A DNA stretch of 64,000 bases from Streptomyces sp. AM 4-1-1 (GTDB lineage Bacteria; Actinomycetota; Actinomycetes; Streptomycetales; Streptomycetaceae): positions 5,952,001 through 6,016,000 of the forward strand of contig NZ_CP119145.1 of the NCBI RefSeq assembly GCF_029167625.1. The letters are read 5' to 3'. Shown here piece by piece: positions 59,558-64,000 of this stretch. The position numbers were made by a program, and so were the translations under genes. Position 1 is the stretch's first letter, and every line of letters starts with the position of its first letter. The notes beneath the pieces were generated by a model that had not been told where the DNA came from, searched no databases, and saw nothing but the letters and a program-made list of their open reading frames with translations.

Positions 59558-60216
59558 GGAGCCCCATCACCTTCTCCTACCGGAACCAGGGCATGCCCCC
59601 GTACAGCTGTCAGTTCGGCGGCGGGCGGCGGCGCCGGGTGCTCGACCTGCCCCTGATCGCCTGGCTCACCTTCATCTGGGTGCTGTTGTGGTCCACGCTG
59701 ACCTGGGCCAACGTACTCACCGGCATCGTCGTGTCGGTGGCCGTCTGCCTGGCCTTCCCGCTGCCCCAGGTGGACCTCGGGCTGCGGCTGCACCCCTGGG
59801 GCATCCTGCGGCTCACCGGATATCTGGCCTGGGACATGTACACCTCGGGGGTGCGGGTCACCCGGCAGGTCTTCGCCGGGTATCCCCACCAGGCGGCTGT
59901 CATGGCCGTGCCGCTGCGGTGCCGCTCCGACCTGATGCTCGCGGCCGTCGCCGTCGCCGTCTCGAACGTCCCCGGCGGATCGGTCATCGAGGTACGCCGT
60001 GCCACGGCCACCCTCTTCCTGCACGTCCTCGACGCCGACAGCGCCGCCGCCCTGGAAACCGCCCGCCGGTCGGTCCGGCGGCTGGAGGAGCTGACGGTAC
60101 GGGCCTTCGGCACCAGTGACGAGATCGCCCGTGTCGCCGCGCCGCCCCCGGACGGGCGGCGGGAGGACCACGGCGACCGTGGCCACCAGGACGGCGGGGG
60201 GGAGGACAGCACATGA
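59554..60216 (+). CDS. mrpE: Mrp antiporter subunit E
   Basis: 220 residues, MnhE family: LPLIAWLTFIWVLLWSTLTWANVLTGIVVSVAVCLAFPLP and YLAWDMYTSGVRVTRQVF, then VAVSNVPGGSVIEV. ATG 59554 overlaps the mrpD stop. The C-tail is His/Asp/Arg-rich. Confidence 0.92.
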   Translation: MRSPITFSYRNQGMPPYSCQFGGGRRRRVLDLPLIAWLTFIWVLLWSTLTWANVLTGIVVSVAVCLAFPLPQVDLGLRLHPWGILRLTGYLAWDMYTSGVRVTRQVFAGYPHQAAVMAVPLRCRSDLMLAAVAVAVSNVPGGSVIEVRRATATLFLHVLDADSAAALETARRSVRRLEELTVRAFGTSDEIARVAAPPPDGRREDHGDRGHQDGGGEDST

Positions 60217-60671
60217 GCGTTCCGGAGACCGTCGATCACGTACTGCTCACCGGGGCGGTCGTGCTGGTCGTCCTCGCGGGCGCGCTGCTGCTCGTCCGCA
60301 TCTGGAAGGGGCCGTCGATGCTGGACCGGGCGATCAGCCTGGACGTGTGCGCCGCCCTGATCATCGCGGGTCTCGGCGCCAAGTCCGCGCTGGCCCGGGA
60401 CCCGTACTACTTCCCGATCATGCTCGTGCTGGCGTTCCTCGGGTTCACCGGTTCGGTGGGCATCGCTCGGTTCATCGCCGTACGCGACCGGCCGCCGCCC
60501 CGGGGGTCCCGCAGGGCCGACCCGGAAGGGGCGCGCGAGGGCGGGCCGCGTGGGGACGGGCCGCGTGAGGGCGGGCCCGGGACCAGCGGGCCCGATGCCG
60601 ACCGTCCCGGCCCCGACCGTCCCGGCCCCGAACCCGAACCCGAACCCGAACCGAAGGAGGGTCCGGCATGA
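60213..60671 (+). CDS. mrpF: Mrp antiporter subunit F
   Basis: 152 residues. Three helices with the MnhF motif WKGPSMLDRAISLDVCAALIIAGLGAKSA and GSVGIARFIAVRD. A 60-residue Gly/Pro/Arg tail ending in PEPEPEPEPKEGP exceeds the usual 85-95 residues. ATGA overlaps on both ends. Confidence 0.93.
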   Translation: MSVPETVDHVLLTGAVVLVVLAGALLLVRIWKGPSMLDRAISLDVCAALIIAGLGAKSALARDPYYFPIMLVLAFLGFTGSVGIARFIAVRDRPPPRGSRRADPEGAREGGPRGDGPREGGPGTSGPDADRPGPDRPGPEPEPEPEPKEGPA

Positions 60672-61069
60672 GCGTCTGGCTCCAGATCATCGACACCGTG
60701 GGCGCGGTGCTGATCTTCATCGGCGCGGCCATCTGTCTGCTCGGTGTGATCGGCATGGTGCGGCTGCCCGATGTCCTCTCCCGCAGCCACGCCGCGACCA
60801 AACCGCAGACGCTCGGCATGCTGCTGGTGCTCGTCGGGGTGGCCATGCGGCTGCGCAGCGGCATGGACCTCGCGACCCTCGCCCTCATCGGCTTCTTCCA
60901 GCTGATGACCAGTCCGGTCGCCTCCCATCTCGTCGCCCGGTCCGCGTACCGCACCGGTCAGATCGATCACCACGATCTGCTCTTCGACGAACTGGACGAA
61001 CAGCTGACCGACGAGAACGGACCCCGACGAGAACGGACCCCGACGAGAGCCGGCACCGATGAGAAATGA
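60668..61069 (+). CDS. mrpG: Mrp antiporter subunit G
   Basis: 133 residues. MnhG pattern: IDTVGAVLIFIGAAICLLGVIGMVRLPDVLSRSHAATKPQTLGMLLVLVGVAM, then LMTSPVASHLVARSAYRTG. Last gene of the operon; its stop is followed by 233 bp before the next supported start. Confidence 0.93.
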   Translation: MSVWLQIIDTVGAVLIFIGAAICLLGVIGMVRLPDVLSRSHAATKPQTLGMLLVLVGVAMRLRSGMDLATLALIGFFQLMTSPVASHLVARSAYRTGQIDHHDLLFDELDEQLTDENGPRRERTPTRAGTDEK

Positions 61070-61302
61070 CGGAGCGCCGCCCGGGTGCGCGGGTCGGCGG
61101 AGGGCCGTCGGACGGGGCGGCCTCCTCACCCGTGCGGGGCCGCCCCGGAGGCGGCCGGTCCGCGACGACCGGAGACTCGGAGCCCGTGGGCGCCGGGCAT
61201 CAGCCGACCGGACGCGGGCCCCGGACCGGCGGCGCGGCGGATCACAGGACAGTTCTCGGGCATCGAGGAACAGCACCGGGAGACGGCGGAAGGGTCGAAT
61301 CG

Positions 61303-62910
61303 ATGGCGGGACCGACACGACAGCCTCGGGTGTCCCGGCGCAGGGGCGGCAGCGAGTCCGTCGACCGGATGACACGCACTCTGCTGCGGCGCCGGAAGAA
61401 GTCGTTGAGCGAGCAGGACGTCACCGTCACGGACCCGCCGAAGGTGCGGCGCGCGGTCACGGCGGCGGCGCTCGGCAACACCATGGAGTGGTTCGACTTC
61501 GGCGTCTACGCCTATCTCGCCGGAACGCTCGGGAAGGTGTTCTTCCCGTCGAGTTCGCCCGGCGCCCAGGTGGTGTCGACCTTCGCGACCTTCTCGGCCG
61601 CCTTCCTGGTGCGTCCGCTGGGCGGCCTGGTGTTCGGGCCGCTCGGCGACCGGGTGGGGCGCCAGAAGGTACTGGCGGTCACCATGATCATGATGGCGAT
61701 CAGCACCTTCGCGGTCGGCTTCCTGCCCTCGTACGCGACGATCGGGTTCGCCGCGCCGCTGCTGCTGCTCGTCTGCCGGCTGGTGCAGGGGTTCTCCACG
61801 GGCGGGGAGTACGCGGGCGCCACCACCTACATCGCCGAGTACGCCCCCGACAAGCGCCGGGGCTTCCTCGGCAGCTGGCTCGACTTCGGCACGTTCATCG
61901 GGTACTCGCTCGGCTCCGGGCTCGTGACCGTGCTCACCGCGGTGCTCGGCACCGACGGGCTGACGGACTGGGGCTGGCGCCTCCCCTTCTTCGTCGCGGG
62001 GCCGATGGGCCTGATCGGGCTGTACATGCGGCTGAAGCTGGAGGAGACCCCGGCCTTCCAGCGGGAGGAGGAGGCGCAGTCGGCCGCGGCGTCGGAGGGT
62101 GATCCGGTCGAGCAGGCCAGGCAGTCGGGCAAGGGGCGGCTCAGGGAGATCTTCACCCGGCACTGGGAGGCGGTGCTCGTCTGCATGGGCCTGGTGCTCC
62201 TGTACAACGTCACCAACTACATGGTGACGTCCTATCTGCCCACGTACATGTCCGAGACCCTGGGTGAACCCGAGACCACGGCGCAACTGCTGGTTCTCGG
62301 CACGATGCTGCTGGTCGTGCTCACGATCACGACGGTCGGCCGCTCGTCGGACCGCTGGGGCAGGCGGCCGCTGTTCATGGCGGGGAGCATCGCGCTCGTG
62401 GTGCTGTCCGTCCCGGCGTTCCTGCTGATCCGCGAGGGCGGCATCCTGCTCCCCGCGATCGGCTGCGCGATCCTGGGATCGTTGCTGGTCTGCTTCGCGG
62501 GGACCTCCGCGTCGACCCTGCCCGCGCTCTTCCCCACCCGGCTGAGGTACGGCGCCCTGTCGATCGCGTTCAACATCTCCGTGTCGCTGTTCGGCGGTAC
62601 GACCCCGCTGTTCGCCTCGGGGCTGGTGGAGGCCACCGGCAACGACATGGTCCCGGCGTACTACCTGATGGTGGCCGGGGTGGTGGGCTTCGTCGCGACG
62701 CTCTTCCTGCACGAGACCGCGGGCCGTCCGCTGCGCGGCTCGGGCCCGATGGTGGAGACCGCCCAGCAGGCCCGGCAGCTCGTCGCCCACAGCCGGACGG
62801 CGGCGGGCAGACAGGCACGGGACGTGTGGGTGCGGCTGCGTCATCCGTGGGCGCACCGGGCCGGCGACGACGCCGGGCGCGGGCAGGGGCGGGGCAAGGC
62901 GCAGGGGTGA
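61303..62910 (+). CDS. MHS-family MFS transporter, ProP-like
   Basis: 535 residues, 12 helices. GNTMEWFDFGVYAYLAG, RPLGGLVFGPLGDRVGRQKVL (motif A), GFSTGGEYAGATTYIAEYAPDKRRGFLGSWLDFGTFIGYSLGSG and RLPFFVAGPMGLIGLYMRLKLEETPAF are the metabolite/H+ symporter signatures of ProP, the proline/betaine osmoprotectant carrier. ATG 61303 has GGAAGGG 8 nt upstream; a longer reading to 61066 overlaps mrpG but adds an unconserved Arg/Gly-rich stretch. Location after the Mrp operon fits osmotic and sodium stress. Confidence 0.9.
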   Translation: MAGPTRQPRVSRRRGGSESVDRMTRTLLRRRKKSLSEQDVTVTDPPKVRRAVTAAALGNTMEWFDFGVYAYLAGTLGKVFFPSSSPGAQVVSTFATFSAAFLVRPLGGLVFGPLGDRVGRQKVLAVTMIMMAISTFAVGFLPSYATIGFAAPLLLLVCRLVQGFSTGGEYAGATTYIAEYAPDKRRGFLGSWLDFGTFIGYSLGSGLVTVLTAVLGTDGLTDWGWRLPFFVAGPMGLIGLYMRLKLEETPAFQREEEAQSAAASEGDPVEQARQSGKGRLREIFTRHWEAVLVCMGLVLLYNVTNYMVTSYLPTYMSETLGEPETTAQLLVLGTMLLVVLTITTVGRSSDRWGRRPLFMAGSIALVVLSVPAFLLIREGGILLPAIGCAILGSLLVCFAGTSASTLPALFPTRLRYGALSIAFNISVSLFGGTTPLFASGLVEATGNDMVPAYYLMVAGVVGFVATLFLHETAGRPLRGSGPMVETAQQARQLVAHSRTAAGRQARDVWVRLRHPWAHRAGDDAGRGQGRGKAQG

Positions 62911-62963
62911 GGCAAGGCGCAGGGGTGAGGGCCGAGGGTGACGCATGGGGGGCGGGCATGGGT

Positions 62964-62993
62964 GAGGGCGGCGAGCCGCCGCTCGCCGCCCTC
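62964..62993. terminator. First of two terminators between convergent genes
   Basis: GAGGGCGGCGAGC and GCTCGCCGCCCTC form a perfect 13-bp stem with a CGCC loop, 54 bp past the ProP-like stop. Confidence 0.8.
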
Positions 62994-62999
62994 GTCATA

Positions 63000-63037
63000 C
63001 GGTGATGTCCGGCAGGTGGCCCTGCCGGACATCACCG
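63000..63037. terminator. Second terminator, 17-bp stem
   Basis: CGGTGATGTCCGGCAGG pairs perfectly with its complement at 63021-63037 across TGGC. It lies 20 bp past the chitinase stop (minus strand), so each of the two convergent genes has its own strong hairpin. Confidence 0.85.
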
Positions 63038-63056
63038 GTGGAACCGGTCGGAAGGG

Positions 63057-64000
63057 TCAGCAGGCGCCGAGGTCCTGCCAGACGCCCCACTCACCGGTGG
63101 TGCCGGGCTCCTCGCCCGTCGTCCACCACTTGGCCTTCCAGTTGTGGCCCTTGTGCGAGACCTGCTGGCTGCCGGTGTAGACCGTGCCGCTGGCCCACGC
63201 GGCGGCCGTGCACTGGCTGCCGTTGCCGCCGGTGATGGTCAGCTTGTAGGTCGCGGTGTGGCTGGTGCCGCCGGTGACCGCACCGGTGACGTTGATGCTG
63301 TACGTACCCGAGACGGCCGAGGACGTCGTGGCGACGGTCAGCGTCGAGGAACCGCCCGCGGTCACCGAGGTGGGGCTGAGCGAGGCGGTGACGCCCGCGG
63401 GGGCGCCGCTGACGGTGAGGTTGACCGTCTTCGCCGTACCCGCCGTCACGGCGGTCTTCACGGTGGAGGTGGCCGAGCTGCCCGCGACGACCGAGCCGCT
63501 GGCGGGGGTGGCCGTCACCGAGAAGTCGTTGGCCGGGGGAGTCGTGCTGCCGCTGGTGAACGGCGCGAAGATGTGGGTGAAGTCCCAGGTGTTCTGCTGG
63601 ATGCCGGAGCAGTCGTCGCGGGCACCGCCACCGGCGCAGCCGCCGTTGTCACGCTGGAGGGCCCAGAACGAGAGGGTGTTGATGCCCTTGGAGACCGCCC
63701 AGTTGTAGACCTGGGTGGCGTTGGCCAGGGTGAAGGTCTCGGCCGGTCCGAAGTCGTCGACCCCGGGCATCTCGGTGACGCCGATCATGCCCCACAGCTG
63801 CGCCGACGTCTTGGACGGGTAGAGCTTCGCGAGCTGGTTGTACAGCCCCTGCGCCGCCGTCTCGGTGTCGTTGGCCATGTTGTGCGTGGCGTTGTCGTAG
63901 TAGTCGAACGTCATGAGGTTCGCGACGTCGACCCGGGCGCCGTTGGTCACCGCGTTCTTCAGCACGGCGAGTCCGCTGGGGGCGAGACCGGAGGTCGTCG
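63057..64000 (-). CDS. GH18 chitinase, C-terminal part (5' end outside window)
   Basis: At least 314 residues, continuing past the window edge, so the start and signal peptide are not visible. The seen part holds the end of a GH18 barrel (VDVANLMTFDYYD, WGMIGVTEMPGVDD, INTLSFWALQRDNGGC, DDCSGIQQNTWDFTHIF), a Ser/Thr-rich Ig-like domain (FSVTATPASGSVVAGSSATSTV to YKLTITGG), and a CBM5/12 chitin-binding module (AAWASGTVYTGSQQVSHKGHNWKAKWW to WQDLGAC). The catalytic DxxDxDxE motif lies outside. It hydrolyses chitin extracellularly and would pair with the LPMO at 3183. Any DasR site is off the window. Confidence 0.92.
   Translation of the reverse strand, partial: TTSGLAPSGLAVLKNAVTNGARVDVANLMTFDYYDNATHNMANDTETAAQGLYNQLAKLYPSKTSAQLWGMIGVTEMPGVDDFGPAETFTLANATQVYNWAVSKGINTLSFWALQRDNGGCAGGGARDDCSGIQQNTWDFTHIFAPFTSGSTTPPANDFSVTATPASGSVVAGSSATSTVKTAVTAGTAKTVNLTVSGAPAGVTASLSPTSVTAGGSSTLTVATTSSAVSGTYSINVTGAVTGGTSHTATYKLTITGGNGSQCTAAAWASGTVYTGSQQVSHKGHNWKAKWWTTGEEPGTTGEWGVWQDLGAC

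Noticed and set aside
61066..61302. 79-residue N-terminal extension of the ProP-like transporter overlapping mrpG
   Set aside because: The extension is Arg/Gly/Pro-rich and unconserved, while ATG 61303 has a proper GGAAGGG site; the ATGA overlap is likely chance.
1..64000. CRISPR arrays, rRNA operons, prophage or integrase genes
   Set aside because: No regularly spaced direct repeats with unique spacers, no rRNA sequence, and no integrase, terminase or capsid-like proteins were seen.

Overview
The window is high-GC DNA with very strong GC3 coding bias, dense overlapping operons (ATGA, GTGA and TTGA junctions), GTG/TTG starts and rare TTA leucine codons. It carries three four-gene 'conservons', P450s with ferredoxin, an F420-type reductase, a SepF-like protein and a chitin LPMO under a DasR-like site. 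Together these point to the chromosome of a Streptomyces or very close relative. The assignment comes from gene content only, because no rRNA or other marker gene is present.

Layout. 1-3.8 kb: an MFS exporter, a small [3Fe-4S] ferredoxin with a CYP105-like P450, and a secreted AA10 LPMO. 4.1-8.1 kb: an F420-dependent NADP reductase, dihydroxyacetone kinase subunits DhaK and DhaL, and a HAD phosphatase. 8.6-10.3 kb: a gamma-butyrolactone-receptor-like TetR regulator with a TTA codon, and a secreted beta-helix protein coupled to a 52-codon ORF. 11.0-16.6 kb: conservon 1 (cvnA-B-C-D plus a CYP157-like and a CYP154-like P450). 16.8-18.2 kb: a secreted DUF4142 protein and a class F sortase. 18.5-25.6 kb: a YbdK-type ligase, catalase, beta-phosphoglucomutase with a GH65 phosphorylase, and a hypothetical protein. 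25.9-32.1 kb: an AftB-like membrane glycosyltransferase, a DHA2 exporter, a xi-class GST and an MBL hydrolase. 32.2-36.4 kb: conservon 2 (cvnA-B-C-D plus one CYP157-like P450). 36.5-41.5 kb: a SepF-like protein, an ATPase with a MazG-like gene, an F420-type LLM oxidoreductase and homocysteine methyltransferase. 41.7-46.6 kb: a two-gene RNA-repair cassette in which both proteins lack their C-terminal catalytic domain, then arginine deiminase and ornithine carbamoyltransferase. 46.7-53.1 kb (minus strand): an anti-sigma-type ATPase, an FAD monooxygenase and conservon 3. 53.9-61.1 kb: a six-gene Mrp Na+/H+ antiporter operon. 61.3-64.0 kb: a ProP-like transporter, then the C-terminal part of a GH18 chitinase leaving the window.

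How the genes work together. The three conservons are membrane-associated signalling complexes (kinase-like A, roadblock B, DUF742 C, Ras-like GTPase D). Each is joined to a different oxygenase set. Both CYP157-like P450s lack the K-helix arginine, and conservon 2's kinase-like protein has Phe where the other two have His. The LPMO and the terminal chitinase frame a chitin-use theme; the DasR-like site upstream of the LPMO fits this. The beta-PGM/GH65 pair is a disaccharide phosphorolysis unit. The Mrp operon and the ProP-like carrier are both ion or osmotic homeostasis genes.

Most notable candidate for an undescribed system: the Hen1 N-domain/Pnkp kinase-phosphatase pair at 41.7-44.0 kb, which lacks both the methyltransferase and the ligase of the known bacterial RNA-repair machine. 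Secondary candidates are the TTA-containing ATPase/MazG pair beside a SepF paralogue, and the Tyr-heptad tail of conservon 3 CvnA. Coordinates of short motifs were counted by eye and could be off by one or two bases.
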